Assembly: GCF_001570545.1 (NCBI RefSeq)
Contig: NZ_BBXD01000028.1
Span: 56,157-120,156 of the forward strand
Direction: 5' to 3'
Length of the DNA: 64,000 nucleotides
Source of the DNA: Herbidospora mongoliensis
GTDB lineage: Bacteria; Actinomycetota; Actinomycetes; Streptosporangiales; Streptosporangiaceae
Shown here piece by piece: positions 27,801 to 34,708 of this stretch. Each line of letters opens with the position of its first letter. The stretch's first letter is position 1. Position numbers and translations under genes: made by a program. Under the pieces are notes generated by a model, which was not told the DNA's origin, searched no databases, and was given only the letters and a program-made list of their open reading frames with translations.

Positions 27801-28350
27801 GCCTGCCGTCCGCGCTCAGGGCCAGGTTTTCCAGCCTGTGGTGCGAGGCCGGAACGCCGAGGTCGGGAACCCGCACCCAAGCGGTGGCGCCGGTGAGCCG
27901 GTCCCGGACGAAGAGTGCCTGCTTGAGGAAGGGATCGGCGTCGGCCGGCAGCCGCAGATCGGCGGCGTCGGACCCACTGGCCACGAAGGCGACCGTCCGG
28001 CCGTCGCCACTGATCGCGGCGTCGAGCACCTGCGGCACGGTCAGACCTTCGAGGTCGAGCCCGACGACCTCCTCACCGCCGTCGCGCAGGTCGGTGGCCA
28101 CCAGAACGGGTGGGTCGTCCCCTCGTGGAGACAGGTGTAACGCCGTGTCGCCGTCGGCCGACAGCGCGAGCTGTCCGAGCTGGACCTGGAGGTCGGGAAC
28201 CTCGGCCACGCTGTCGATCCGGTAGGCCCTGGGCAGCGGGTCGGCGGGCCTGGCCGCCAGGGCCGCCTGCGGCACGGTTCCGAGCTGGACGACGCTGCTG
28301 AGCACCAGCGTCATGGCGAGAAGTGGCAGGGCACGAAGGGGCTTTCGCAC
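21889..28350 (-). CDS. Giant secreted multidomain protein (beta-propeller, FN3, carboxypeptidase-regulatory-like and PxKF-like domains)
   Basis: The GTG at 28350 has AAGGAG 7 nt upstream and starts a signal peptide (RKPLRALPLLAMTLVL...AALAA). The 2153-residue product opens with a PD40/WD-like propeller (repeated LSADGxxxA units to about residue 430). Fibronectin type III domains follow (ALSWPAASATVKTYDVSVNG; VRLQWEASDTTGLTGYRVLRDG), then several Ig/carboxypeptidase-regulatory-like folds. Around 1570-1760 is an unusual Asn/Ala-rich segment with a hydrophobic stretch (VVGLALAPATFGLGTVAVWA). The C-terminal 115 residues (YVFTGFAAPVKN ... FRFTRNESL) resemble a PxKF domain. No sorting tail is present, so it is probably released or held non-covalently. 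Function is unknown; it resembles extracellular adhesin or toxin-delivery architectures. It is divergent from an HTH-Clp_N regulator. Confidence 0.85.
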   Translation of the reverse strand: MRKPLRALPLLAMTLVLSSVVQLGTVPQAALAARPADPLPRAYRIDSVAEVPDLQVQLGQLALSADGDTALHLSPRGDDPPVLVATDLRDGGEEVVGLDLEGLTVPQVLDAAISGDGRTVAFVASGSDAADLRLPADADPFLKQALFVRDRLTGATAWVRVPDLGVPASHHRLENLALSADGRRLAVGLSLPLPEYDHIGSPEGVLLVTLAADAAPVPHVVRPEDLVGQRPDVRNFALSGDGKVLAVNVESGAQRVLLRFDAASGDRLPGERELTQTQHLAWFPNLDQSGRRTAFGGVGAGVVVADLVTGPSADVTLEASAKAPYVSGDAGFAFDDLPATARLSADGATVAFRRSGALWAQPAQAGRAPALASPGLDGRIADPVLGESTTFPDFVNSWAISGDAATLAFMSMSTAFTAPRTDEPQPSHLYRAVPADAPAPSWPQDAALTAEPGTTSVALSWPAASATVKTYDVSVNGAKVATVTAPATQATPSGLTPGSTVEIAVVARDADGRASAPLTTSVTLLGDVPPGEAPLSAVAGPGARVRLQWEASDTTGLTGYRVLRDGVTLADLAADATSYDDTTVAADTTYTYAVAVLRGAEQLRLTKDAQVRVDRLAVTETAANLPKVAGSTVLALGREATFALVGAAGFTATADLVVRTADDPAKPVTVPLAEERAGRYRGSWPLPEGVTEIVSGTMRLADGAGHSLSNPVTGLPATVGGLARVGVTVPGGEPDGVRLQVWSGTTGTGYVTQLKANGTLIVPVVPAPDYVITTRRSDGLDGTAPRTVTVASGQAVDVTVAPHAPASLTLTLRRPGNEALAEVPVVLTTRIGPRSGRTDGNGRVTFGTLDAGTGVTAKITVPVQTLATYGLAAAADRTVTLVPGDNALAVTVGALPEVTVRGTVKDDDGRPLRAAVTVRQTIGGVGVPTRVETAADGTWSAQVFGGGTRTVASATRARQTTAEAEVDPATPVELVFPDVSGYVVRPKLVTVSMDGDQTEQFFDTETAGPFQPVILAGGRRIVAWTGEVPVDVPPGSTVTFCADGAWRGLSKACAEVVTGDSPDVPVTVEIRETSRITARILEPDGTPRAGRTCSQIDGEDTSAVSNFAGPGLRISAPAAGTYVLTVVACKDRLSGSVQRLVTVAAGEQLDLGDLRLGAQSTLIRGEHSGFGAVTDAVLPGGLAHLRADIEFQNPTRSGSARLTIPPGVTVPDDAVLRDGKPVAVTREGNTVVIPLPAARTRTVDVYVRAPGTAGGELPFSLAATSDDLTEHLGSAGVRVGMVTLLAPASSQTGRFIASGLASAGARVVVRDGDTVIAEADAGDGGRWNAIVDLGAGDEAVRHVLRAAATVGTVELASDPVTVVVDPYASTLETVTMSQTGVTRTFHPADGVARFPWVWNPSQAVTVRAEFSGPVGGPRARLGTLDLPLTPVAGQENVFSVTTKTQAAEVGDLTIAYAAEQDRPLLPLPAAPGPADGLFDPQTAVIEAPVTDGDAVSQEFTVPVPKLGPAAQGRFTLIVEPLPDYEPDADAIKAASASGVPVYGPVLSGTDPLAISTTGRYTGEVAAIVDIGVLRSQSPNAPLVKSLNAAGFVNGAARVVFRKSFWNVTNADSLNSAWTGDGKYADLNTMMNMANKCNDGAQGDIYRNALKRLMQRAIQLDVYNGVSAVVGLALAPATFGLGTVAVWAVTWGIGKAMEVPLNNDIEALRRQMNSDQDCRWPERDTSYRDPHGPRPDADIDYRFDPSGYLYEGLDERRVAGVTATLLRASAPEGPWQVYDASVYGDLNPQITDDEGRYGWDVPEGWWKVVYTKNGYLPAESRALKVLPPHTDVDVSLLRADLAEVDEIEADGEGLTVTMTQPTRVTQALSGALTVTTADGASVGGQWTAVSPQLPPAGHPYPAEKLAMKFRFTGEKRSGEVKVVVDPLLQDHGGRAVADGVTKTLDVRWSGPDAAGPQVGVTGVADGATYRLHSVPAATCVTVDRGSGVATQATLTLTGGTPAGVGVYTATCAGAKDNEGNVTAPVSANYKVVYVFTGFAAPVKNDGVVNTAKAGQGIQIKWRLTDAAGAPVNGLTTAALTVSPLDCQTGRPMSQERVPAEGASQLQVLGNGSYQVIWRTPASYLDKCLTLHVDAGEGAAASHTALFRFTRNESL

Positions 28351-28449
28351 GGGGAGTCTCCTTGTGATCGGCGATCACCGGGACGATGTCAAGCGACCCT
28401 TGGCGTGCGTTTGGACCCGACTTGGCGTCCGCTCCAGGAGCACTTTGAG

Positions 28450-28497
28450 CGTCAACAAGGGGTTGACGATTTCCCGAGCGTCAACCTACTGTTGACG
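28450..28497 (+). promoter_or_regulatory. Twin CGTCAAC-5-GTTGACG operators overlaying a leaderless promoter
   Basis: Two inverted repeats with the same 7-bp arms and 5-bp spacer lie at 28450-28468 and 28479-28497, centres 29 bp apart. TTGACG (28463-28468) in the first and TACTGT (28487-28492) in the second form -35 and -10 boxes with an 18-bp spacer. The ATG at 28500 lies 7 nt beyond the -10, so the transcript is predicted to be leaderless. Binding by the encoded HTH protein is inferred. Confidence 0.7.
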
Positions 28498-28499
28498 GC

Positions 28500-29195
28500 A
28501 TGAGTGATTCCTCTCCAGTGGTCCGGCTGGACGATCTCATCGCCGGGATCAAGTCAGCCAACCCCAACGTCCTCGAACAGCTCTCGGGCGCCGTGCTCAT
28601 GGCCGAGCACATGAGCGACGTCGCCGACAGCCTCATCGGCCACTTCGTCGACCAGGCCCGCAAGTCGGGCGCGTCCTGGACGGACATCGGCCGCAGCATG
28701 GGCGTCACCAAGCAGGCGGCGCAGAAGCGGTTCGTGCCCAAACTCGACGACCCGCAGCAGCAGTTCTCCCGGTTCACCATGCGCGCGAAGCAGGCGATCT
28801 TCGAAGCGCAGCGCATCGCCAAGGAGTCGGGCCACCCCGAGGCCGGCCAGGACCACCTGCTGGCCGCCATCCTCGCCGACGCCGACGGCCTCGCGGTCCG
28901 AGCCATCGTGGCCGTCGGAATCGACCTCGACACGGCCCGCGAGGCGGCGAACACCGCACTGGCTCCGGCCGCCGAGCCCCTGACGGGCAACAGCGAACTC
29001 GCGGAGGACAACAAACGCCTCTTGGAACTCACCTTCAACGAGGCACTGCGGCTCGGTCACAACTACATCGGCACCGAACACATGGTCCTCGCCCTGCTGG
29101 GAGCCGACAACGCGGTGCTCACCGGCCTCGGGGTGACCAAGGACAAGTTCGAGGAGGCGGTGAACGCCTTCCTCAAGAGCATCACGGGAAAGTGA
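28500..29195 (+). CDS. HTH plus Clp N-terminal (ClpN) domain regulatory protein
   Basis: This 231-residue protein has a helix-turn-helix region at about 55-80 (SGASWTDIGRSMGVTKQAAQKRF), then a double Clp_N repeat at about 88-230: FTMRAKQAIFEAQRIAKESGH with GQDHLLAAIL, and LELTFNEALRLGHNYIGTEH with MVLALLGA. ClpN normally binds adaptors or substrates on ClpA/ClpC. There is no AAA+ module here, so it may act as a DNA-binding decoy or adaptor linking transcription to the Clp protease. The promoter carries twin inverted repeats, which suggests autoregulation. The divergent neighbour is the giant secreted protein. Confidence 0.85.
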   Translation: MSDSSPVVRLDDLIAGIKSANPNVLEQLSGAVLMAEHMSDVADSLIGHFVDQARKSGASWTDIGRSMGVTKQAAQKRFVPKLDDPQQQFSRFTMRAKQAIFEAQRIAKESGHPEAGQDHLLAAILADADGLAVRAIVAVGIDLDTAREAANTALAPAAEPLTGNSELAEDNKRLLELTFNEALRLGHNYIGTEHMVLALLGADNAVLTGLGVTKDKFEEAVNAFLKSITGK

Positions 29196-29214
29196 CGCCA
29201 CCGAGGCCGGGTTC

Positions 29215-29420
29215 TCACGCGAAGACTTGGAACCTGGTCCGCATGTCCTGATCCTCGATCAGGGCGAGAAAGCCGGTCATGTCCCGTTCGAGCTGTGCCA
29301 CGAGTTGTGTTCGACCACCACGTCGATGACCTCGGCGACCTCGGCGGGGGTCAGGGTTCCGGACAGTTCACGGAACTCCAGCCCGGAGTCGTCGATCTCC
29401 ACGACCAAGGCCAATCTCAC
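29215..29420 (-). pseudogene. Small frame-broken gene on the minus strand
   Basis: The first frame starts at GTG 29420 (RLALVVEIDDSGLEFREL, then LTPAEVAEVIDVVVEHN). The second, shifted frame continues as LVAQLERDMTGFLALIEDQD and ends in QVFA and TGA at 29217-29215. The two parts read as one protein of about 68 residues if a one-base shift occurs near 29300. Codon use is GC3-rich in both halves. It could be a decayed gene, a programmed frameshift or a sequencing error. The family is not recognised. Confidence 0.4.
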
Positions 29421-29446
29421 CGTCGGACCCAACCATGGGGGGTGCG

Positions 29447-30976
29447 ATGGAGTCCAATGGGTTTGTGACTATGCCATTGCGGACCGGGGATCCCCGGTCG
29501 ATCGGGCCCTATTTGGTGATTTCCCGGCTCGGAGAAGGTGGCCAGGGGGTCGTCTACCTGGCCGAGTGGGGTGGGGAGCCGGTTGCGATCAAGGTGTTGC
29601 GGCGGAGTGGGGACGACGCCGTGATCCGGGAGGTGAACTCCACCCGGCAGGTCGCGGGGTTCTGCACCGCGCGCATCATCGATGTCAGGCTCGATCTCGA
29701 TCCCCCGTACATCGTCAGTGAATACGTCGCGGGGACTCCGCTCGACCGGGTGCCGCCCCGCAAAGGGGCCGAGTTACAGAGGATCGCGATCGGCACCGCC
29801 ACGGCGCTGGTCGCGATCCATCGGGCGGGGGTGATCCACCGGGACTTCAAGCCGGGCAACGTCCTGCTGGCTCCCGACGGGCCGCGTGTGATCGATTTCG
29901 GGATCTCACGGCTCGTCCACAGCGAGACGACCGGGCGGGCCATCGGCAGTCCGCCCTACATGGCGCCGGAGCAGTACTCCGGGGAGCGGGTCACCGCCGC
30001 CGCCGACGTGTTCGCGTGGGGGGCGACCATCGTGTTCGCCGCCACCGGGCGGGTGCCCTTCGGCGGGGACAGCATCGCGGCGGTCGCCTACCGGGTGCTG
30101 CACTCCGAGCCCGATCTCACCGGGGTGCCGGCATCGTTGCTTCCTCTTGTACGCCGCTGCCTCGCCAAGTCGCCCGCCGAGCGTCCCACCTCCAAGGAAT
30201 TGTTGCTCGCGCTGCTCGGGCACGACGACGAAGACGATCTCAAGGTCCTGGAGTCCGGCCGGACCGAGGCCACCCAGCCGGTCGCGCGCCGTCGCGTTCC
30301 CTGGGCAGCGGTGGTGGGAGGAGCGCTGGTCGTCGTGGCGCTGGTCGCGGGCTTCGTCTTCTGGCCGCGTGGCGACCGGCCCCCGGAGACACAGGCCGAG
30401 CTGGCAGCGGTGCTGTCGGAGGTCTACCGGAAGACGCCCACCGCCACCTTCACCAGCGAGGGCGGGATGGGGGAGGGCGACAACTACACGAAGTCCACCG
30501 GCACCGTGACCGTCGCCGGGCCCTCCGGCCTGCCTCATGACGACTTCGTCGCCGACATCACGTACGGGAGCGAGAAGAAGAAGCGGTACACGATCACTGA
30601 CTACGTGGTGGTGGAGTCAGGTGACTCGCTCGGGGAGTTCGGCGACGGAACCAATGAGCCGCCGATCCTGGTCATGGCGACGGCGGGGCTGACCGTGATC
30701 CGGTCGCTCGTCGTGCAGGGCAATGTGACGTTCGAGCGTGAGGGGCGGGTCTATCGGGGAATTGTCCCGGCCAACCTGACGGGTGACGCGCTGAAGCTCC
30801 TGCTCGTCGAATACACCGGGGACGCCGTCGACCGGTCGCTGGTCACCTACACGCTGACGATCGACGAGCTGAACCGGCCGGTCTCCTTCGTGCTCGACCT
30901 CGGCCGGCCGCTCGGCGGCGCGGGGCTGTTCACGACGACGTTCCGGGCGACTTACACGAACTTCAGGAGTCGGTGA
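29447..30976 (+). CDS. Membrane-anchored serine/threonine protein kinase with extracellular domain
   Basis: Numbering is from the ATG at 29447, which follows a G-rich ribosome binding site; 29435 and 29471 are alternatives. The kinase domain at about 20-260 has the glycine loop GEGGQG (29-34), Lys49 in VAIKVL, HRDFKPGN with Asp133, and DFG at 150-152. One transmembrane helix follows at 286-306 after an Arg-rich stop. The external part of about 200 residues (from TQAELAAVLSEVY) is beta-rich and may resemble the LppX/LprG lipoprotein fold, so it could sense a hydrophobic ligand. It has no PASTA repeats. The 3' end overlaps the convergent GntR gene by 14 bp. Confidence 0.9.
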   Translation: MESNGFVTMPLRTGDPRSIGPYLVISRLGEGGQGVVYLAEWGGEPVAIKVLRRSGDDAVIREVNSTRQVAGFCTARIIDVRLDLDPPYIVSEYVAGTPLDRVPPRKGAELQRIAIGTATALVAIHRAGVIHRDFKPGNVLLAPDGPRVIDFGISRLVHSETTGRAIGSPPYMAPEQYSGERVTAAADVFAWGATIVFAATGRVPFGGDSIAAVAYRVLHSEPDLTGVPASLLPLVRRCLAKSPAERPTSKELLLALLGHDDEDDLKVLESGRTEATQPVARRRVPWAAVVGGALVVVALVAGFVFWPRGDRPPETQAELAAVLSEVYRKTPTATFTSEGGMGEGDNYTKSTGTVTVAGPSGLPHDDFVADITYGSEKKKRYTITDYVVVESGDSLGEFGDGTNEPPILVMATAGLTVIRSLVVQGNVTFEREGRVYRGIVPANLTGDALKLLLVEYTGDAVDRSLVTYTLTIDELNRPVSFVLDLGRPLGGAGLFTTTFRATYTNFRSR

Positions 30977-31658
30977 GCGCGGCCGAGGTCGCGACGACGG
31001 CCTGGAGGTGGCGGCGCATGGCCAGCGCGGCCATCTCGGCGTCGCTCTCCTTGATGGCCTCGAAGATCGCCCGGTGTTCCGCGCGCGCCTGGGCGGCCCG
31101 GCCAGGGGAGGCCGACACGGCCAGCGCCTGGTCCTGGAGGACAGCGCGCAGGTCTTCGACCAGGCGGGAGAACAGGGGGTTGCCGGTGGCCTGGGCGATG
31201 GCGATGTGGAACAGGGCGTCGATCTTGTTGCGTTCGGCCGGGTCGTCGTTCACCTCGAAGGCGGCGACCAGTTCGGCCAGGCCGTCGAGGTCCTCCTGGG
31301 TGCGGCGCTCGGCCGCCAGGCGGGCGGCCGGGACCTCCAGGTAACGCCTGACCTCGTTGAGCTGCGACGGCAGATACTGGCCGCTGAGCAGGTGCGACTG
31401 CACGCGGGTGGCGGCGACGAAGGTGCCCTTCCCCGCGTAGGACTTGGTGAGGCCCAGGGCGTTGAGACTGTGCAGGGCCTCCCTGATGACCGAGCGGCTG
31501 ACCCCGAACGACGACGCGAGCTCGGCCTCGGAGGGGAGGCGGTCGTCAATCGCGAAGTGGCGCGACTCGATCAGTTCGATGAGCTGCGTGCGGACATGCT
31601 CCGCCGCGCTCTTCTGCTCGACGGGGACAACCTTCATTACAGGCAGGTCCTTCTTCAT
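30963..31658 (-). CDS. FadR-type GntR transcriptional regulator of the catabolic island
   Basis: The ATG at 31658 overlaps the stop of the upstream acyltransferase gene (ATGA) and is preferred over a GTG at 31685. The 231-residue product has a GntR winged helix (LIELIESRHFAIDDRLPSEAELASSFGVSRSVIREALHSL) and a C-terminal all-helical FCD domain with metal-ligand-type residues (NKIDALFHIAIAQATGN and AEHRAIFEAI). FadR-type proteins sense small acids or sugar acids. Repeated TGYCAGRCA sites in front of its own operon and two island operons make it the likely local regulator. Confidence 0.9.
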   Translation of the reverse strand: MKKDLPVMKVVPVEQKSAAEHVRTQLIELIESRHFAIDDRLPSEAELASSFGVSRSVIREALHSLNALGLTKSYAGKGTFVAATRVQSHLLSGQYLPSQLNEVRRYLEVPAARLAAERRTQEDLDGLAELVAAFEVNDDPAERNKIDALFHIAIAQATGNPLFSRLVEDLRAVLQDQALAVSASPGRAAQARAEHRAIFEAIKESDAEMAALAMRRHLQAVVATSAALTDS

Positions 31659-32749
31659 CTGGGCGCCAGTGTTCTCGTCTCCCACCGTGCCACGCAGGGC
31701 CGCCCCGCGGCGAGATGCATCGTACGGCCGGACACGTCCATGATCACACCGGCGATTGTCGCGGTTCTCTCACGTTCGTGCATGTCTTCGTTCGGGTGCT
31801 GGCAGACGCTCGACGGGCTGTCCTGATGGTCGGCGAGCACCTTCTTGACGTCGTCGACCGACAGGCTGGGCCGTTCGCTCAGGCTCTCGGTGACGTTGCG
31901 CAGCCGCGTGAGCGTGTGGGGCTTGCGGCGCGCGTACAGATCCTCGCCTGTCAGGTCCGTCGACCGGAAGTGGTTGGCGTGGGTGATCTGGCCTTCCACG
32001 GGTGTGAGTACTCTCACCCCGTCGGCGCGGGGGGCCGTTTCGAGGTCGGCGGCGAAGCCCGTGTCGTCGGCGATCAGGTAGTTGGCCGACAGGGCGCGCT
32101 CGGCTCCGGTGATCGTCTCGGCGGCCTCGCGGCCGGAGGTGCTGTCCAGGGCCGCGCGCAGCAGCACGTGGTAGGGCACCCCGATCCGGCCCTCGTCGCC
32201 ATCGCTGACCAGCGTGTTCGTGCACAGGCCTACGCCCGCGTCGTTCATGCCGACCTTGGCGAGCAGCCCGGCCTCGACCAGCGTGACGAACGACGGGCCG
32301 TCGTCGCGGGTGACCTCGAGGAGCATCGCGGTGTCCATCGAGTGGAGCAGCCAGTCCCAGTTCTGCGCGAGGAGCGTGGTGCCGGTGGCCGAGCGCTCGG
32401 GCAGCAGCGTCAGTGACGTGCACTCGTGCGGGATGTCCTTGTTGCCCGCGTGGAACATGATCTCGCTGCGCGTGTTGAGCGCGAGGATCTCCTCCACGTC
32501 GACCCCCGCGCCCTCGGCGATGCCCCGCATCTCGATCAGCGACGCCGGCGCGAAATCGCCGATGACGTCGCGGTAACCGGCCGCGTGCGCGCGCACGGTG
32601 GTCCAGTCCCATCCGGCGTAGTGCTCGAAGACCCGCTGGTAGGCGGAGATCGAACGGTGGATCCGGGTGCGGGCCAGCAGGCCGTACTGCTTGCCGCGGT
32701 CGGCGGGCGGTCCGGCTACGCGGACAACGGGGAAGCTCGTGCGGTGCAT
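31655..32749 (-). CDS. C45-family autoproteolytic acyltransferase/hydrolase
   Basis: This 364-residue protein resembles acyl-CoA:6-aminopenicillanic acid acyltransferase and related Ntn hydrolases. It has GKQYGLLARTRIHRSI, then EMRGIAEGAGVDVEEILALNTRSEI and the nucleophile region HECTSL, where Cys110 would become the N-terminal residue after self-cleavage. Later come TLLAQNWDWLL and KVGMNDAGVGLCTNTL, both typical of the family. Such enzymes cleave or form amide bonds on small acyl compounds. The GntR gene overlaps its 3' end, so enzyme and regulator are one operon. There is no signal peptide, so it acts in the cytoplasm. Confidence 0.85.
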   Translation of the reverse strand: MHRTSFPVVRVAGPPADRGKQYGLLARTRIHRSISAYQRVFEHYAGWDWTTVRAHAAGYRDVIGDFAPASLIEMRGIAEGAGVDVEEILALNTRSEIMFHAGNKDIPHECTSLTLLPERSATGTTLLAQNWDWLLHSMDTAMLLEVTRDDGPSFVTLVEAGLLAKVGMNDAGVGLCTNTLVSDGDEGRIGVPYHVLLRAALDSTSGREAAETITGAERALSANYLIADDTGFAADLETAPRADGVRVLTPVEGQITHANHFRSTDLTGEDLYARRKPHTLTRLRNVTESLSERPSLSVDDVKKVLADHQDSPSSVCQHPNEDMHERERTATIAGVIMDVSGRTMHLAAGRPCVARWETRTLAPR

Positions 32750-32763
32750 GAGCAGGCCGCTCC

Positions 32764-32775
32764 CCTCACGTGAGG
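32764..32775. promoter_or_regulatory. 12-bp palindrome CCTCACGTGAGG upstream of the C45 gene
   Basis: A perfect palindrome lies 14 bp upstream of the acyltransferase start. A weaker TGGAC-4-GTCCA repeat (32778-32791) adjoins it. The site could hold a regulator or be part of the promoter; no protein can be assigned. Confidence 0.35.
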
Positions 32776-32801
32776 CTGGACAACCGTCCAGGGTGCCTGG
32801 C

Positions 32802-32810
32802 TGTCAGACA
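32802..32810. promoter_or_regulatory. Candidate GntR operator TGTCAGACA (site 1)
   Basis: A perfect 9-bp palindrome lies in the divergent region between the C45/GntR operon and the SDR operon. It has the short TGTC-N-GACA form common for FadR-type regulators and recurs with one change at two other positions in the island. Confidence 0.5.
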
Positions 32811-32900
32811 TGTTGATTGTGGGAGCGCAGGCCCAAAAGTGTCAACTAGCGGCTTTTTCGGGCATAACGCCTTGCCAGAACTCAAAAAACAGGTTCATGA

Positions 32901-32909
32901 TGTCAGGCA
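32901..32909. promoter_or_regulatory. Candidate GntR operator TGTCAGGCA (site 2)
   Basis: A one-base variant of site 1 lies 18 bp upstream of the SDR start, where a repressor would block transcription start. Confidence 0.45.
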
Positions 32910-32927
32910 GCCCTACAGGTTGGAGTT

Positions 32928-33683
32928 GTGGTGACATCTGTGCTGATAGCCGGTGGCGCGAGCGGCATCGGAGCCGCCACCGCGGCCCGGCTGCGCGCGG
33001 CGGGCGCCGACGTGCACGTGGCCGACATCGACGCGGCGGGCGCCGCCGAGGTCGTGAAGGCCCTGGACACCCACCCCGGTTCGGGGACGGCGAGCCATGT
33101 CGACCTGGCCACGGCCGACGGACCCGCCCTGGCGGTCGCGGACGCGATGGACGCGCACGGCCGCCTCGATGCCATCGTCTTCTGCGCGGGGCTTCTCGTC
33201 GAGACCGAATTGGCAAATTTCTCCGTGTCCGAATGGGACCGGACGATGGCGCTCAACCTCCGCGCGCCGTTCCTGATGACCCAGGCGGCGGCTCCGTATC
33301 TCGCCGCGGCAGAGCACGGCCGCGTGGTGCTCACCGGTTCCACCGCCGCCTTCCGCGGCGGCGGCGGGAGTTTCGCGTACGCCGCCTCGAAGGGCGGACT
33401 CGTCGCGCTGACCAGGTCGCTCGCGGTCGCGATGGGCGCCGACGGCATCTGCGTCACCTGCGTCTGCCCCGGCTGGATCGACACCCCGTTCAACGACCCC
33501 TACTGGACCAGGGTGGGCGGCAAGGACGACAGGAATCTGACGAATCTCGAGTCGCGCATCCCCCTCGGCGGCCAGGGGGTTCCGGACGACGTCGCCGCCG
33601 TCATCGAGTTCCTCCTCTCCCCCGGCTCCCGCTATCTGACCGGCCAGGCCGTCGTCGTCGACGGCGGCCTGCTCGCCTCGTGA
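32928..33683 (+). CDS. SDR-family oxidoreductase
   Basis: This 251-residue classical SDR has GGASGIG near the N terminus, CAG in strand four, Ser in VLTGSTAAF, and the catalytic YAASK. A C-terminal TGQAVVVDGG completes it. It probably oxidises a hydroxyl of the island's sugar or polyol substrate with NAD(P). GTG 32928 and GTG 32931 are both possible starts; GGAG at 32922 is better placed for 32931. It is the first gene of a seven-gene run with gaps of 2-34 bp. Confidence 0.88.
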   Translation: MVTSVLIAGGASGIGAATAARLRAAGADVHVADIDAAGAAEVVKALDTHPGSGTASHVDLATADGPALAVADAMDAHGRLDAIVFCAGLLVETELANFSVSEWDRTMALNLRAPFLMTQAAAPYLAAAEHGRVVLTGSTAAFRGGGGSFAYAASKGGLVALTRSLAVAMGADGICVTCVCPGWIDTPFNDPYWTRVGGKDDRNLTNLESRIPLGGQGVPDDVAAVIEFLLSPGSRYLTGQAVVVDGGLLAS

Positions 33684-33693
33684 GGACGCGGAA

Positions 33694-34236
33694 ATGACCC
33701 GCGCCGGTTCCGCCGAACAACGGCTCGCGCACACAGTCCACGCCCAATCCGTCGCCACCGACCGCCCGCTCGCCCGTGAGGCCGTACACATGATCCGCAC
33801 CGAATCCGTCGTGACCCTCGAACTGGCCCAGAAGCTCACCCAGGCGGCCCGATCCGCGGCCACCAAGCCGATGGCCATCGCCATCACCGACCGCCACGGC
33901 GAGCTCGTTCTGGCCACCCGCATGGACGGCGCCGCCCGCGTCGCGCTCACCCTCGCCGTCGACAAGGCGTTCACCGCCGCCGCGTTCAACGCGCCGACCG
34001 ACGCGTGGGGCGAGGTCACCAAACCGGGCGCGGCCGACTGGGGGCTGACCTCGGCGCTCGCGGGACGCATCGTCGTCATCGCCGGCGGGTTCCCGCTGCG
34101 GGCCGACGGCGAACTGGTCGGGGCCATCGGGGTCAGCGGCGCGGCCCCGCACGTCGACAACGCCTGCGCCCTGGCCGCCCTCCGGGCCTGCGCCGACGTC
34201 CTCGACTCCTTTGCCGCATCTCATCCCGCCGAATAA
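33694..34236 (+). CDS. GlcG/HbpS-like heme-degradation-family protein
   Basis: The 180-residue frame starts at an ATG behind GAGGA; a shorter start at 33790 would give the usual length of about 148 residues beginning MIRTESVVTLELA. The core TKPMAIAITDRHGELVLATRMDGA, KAFTAAAFNAPT and GGFPLRADGELVGAIGVSG is diagnostic of the GlcG/HbpS/PduO-C fold. Family members bind heme or corrinoids or accompany glycolate and diol dehydrogenases. In this operon an accessory redox role next to the SDR is plausible. Confidence 0.85.
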   Translation: MTRAGSAEQRLAHTVHAQSVATDRPLAREAVHMIRTESVVTLELAQKLTQAARSAATKPMAIAITDRHGELVLATRMDGAARVALTLAVDKAFTAAAFNAPTDAWGEVTKPGAADWGLTSALAGRIVVIAGGFPLRADGELVGAIGVSGAAPHVDNACALAALRACADVLDSFAASHPAE

Positions 34237-34270
34237 CGTCCATACGGACAAAACAGACATTGGAGTATAA

Positions 34271-34696
34271 ATGTCGCTGGCCCAGCAGAAGGTCGTGGTC
34301 CTCGCGTACCCCGGCTATCAGGAGCTCGACTTCTGGTATCCGGTGCTGCGCAGCCGCGAGGAGGGCGCGACCGTCCACATCGTGGCCGCCGCCGCGGGGG
34401 CGGAGAGCATCCTCGGCTACCCCGTCATCCCCGACACCGACGCCGCCGACCTCGACCCCGCCTCCGTCAGCGTGATCATCGCCCCGGGTGTCGCTCCTTG
34501 GGACCTGCCCCAGCCGACCGGCGCGCAGATCGCGCTGGTCACGGCCGTCCACGCGGCGGGTGGGCACGTCGCCTTCGTCGGCAACGGCGCCTCCGTGGTC
34601 GCCCAAGCCATCGGAGACACGACCGAACGGGTCATCGCCGCCGAGAGCACCGACGACCTCACCACCTTCTTCGCCGCCGTCCGGCAGACCGTTTAG
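34271..34696 (+). CDS. Truncated DJ-1/PfpI-like protein lacking the nucleophilic Cys
   Basis: The 141-residue product starts KVVVLAYPGYQELDFWYPVLRS, nearly the same as the full-length DJ-1/PfpI protein encoded at 35758 (LYQELELWYPVLRF). In the nucleophile-elbow region AFVGNGAS replaces AAICHAGW of the paralogue, so Cys is Gly104 and His is Asn105. The C-terminal third is missing. It is therefore a probable pseudoenzyme, perhaps a heterodimer partner or regulator of the active copy. GGAG precedes the ATG by 6 nt. It lies between GlcG and the PTE-like gene. Confidence 0.8.
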   Translation: MSLAQQKVVVLAYPGYQELDFWYPVLRSREEGATVHIVAAAAGAESILGYPVIPDTDAADLDPASVSVIIAPGVAPWDLPQPTGAQIALVTAVHAAGGHVAFVGNGASVVAQAIGDTTERVIAAESTDDLTTFFAAVRQTV

Positions 34697-34708
34697 GAGC
34701 GCAGTCAC

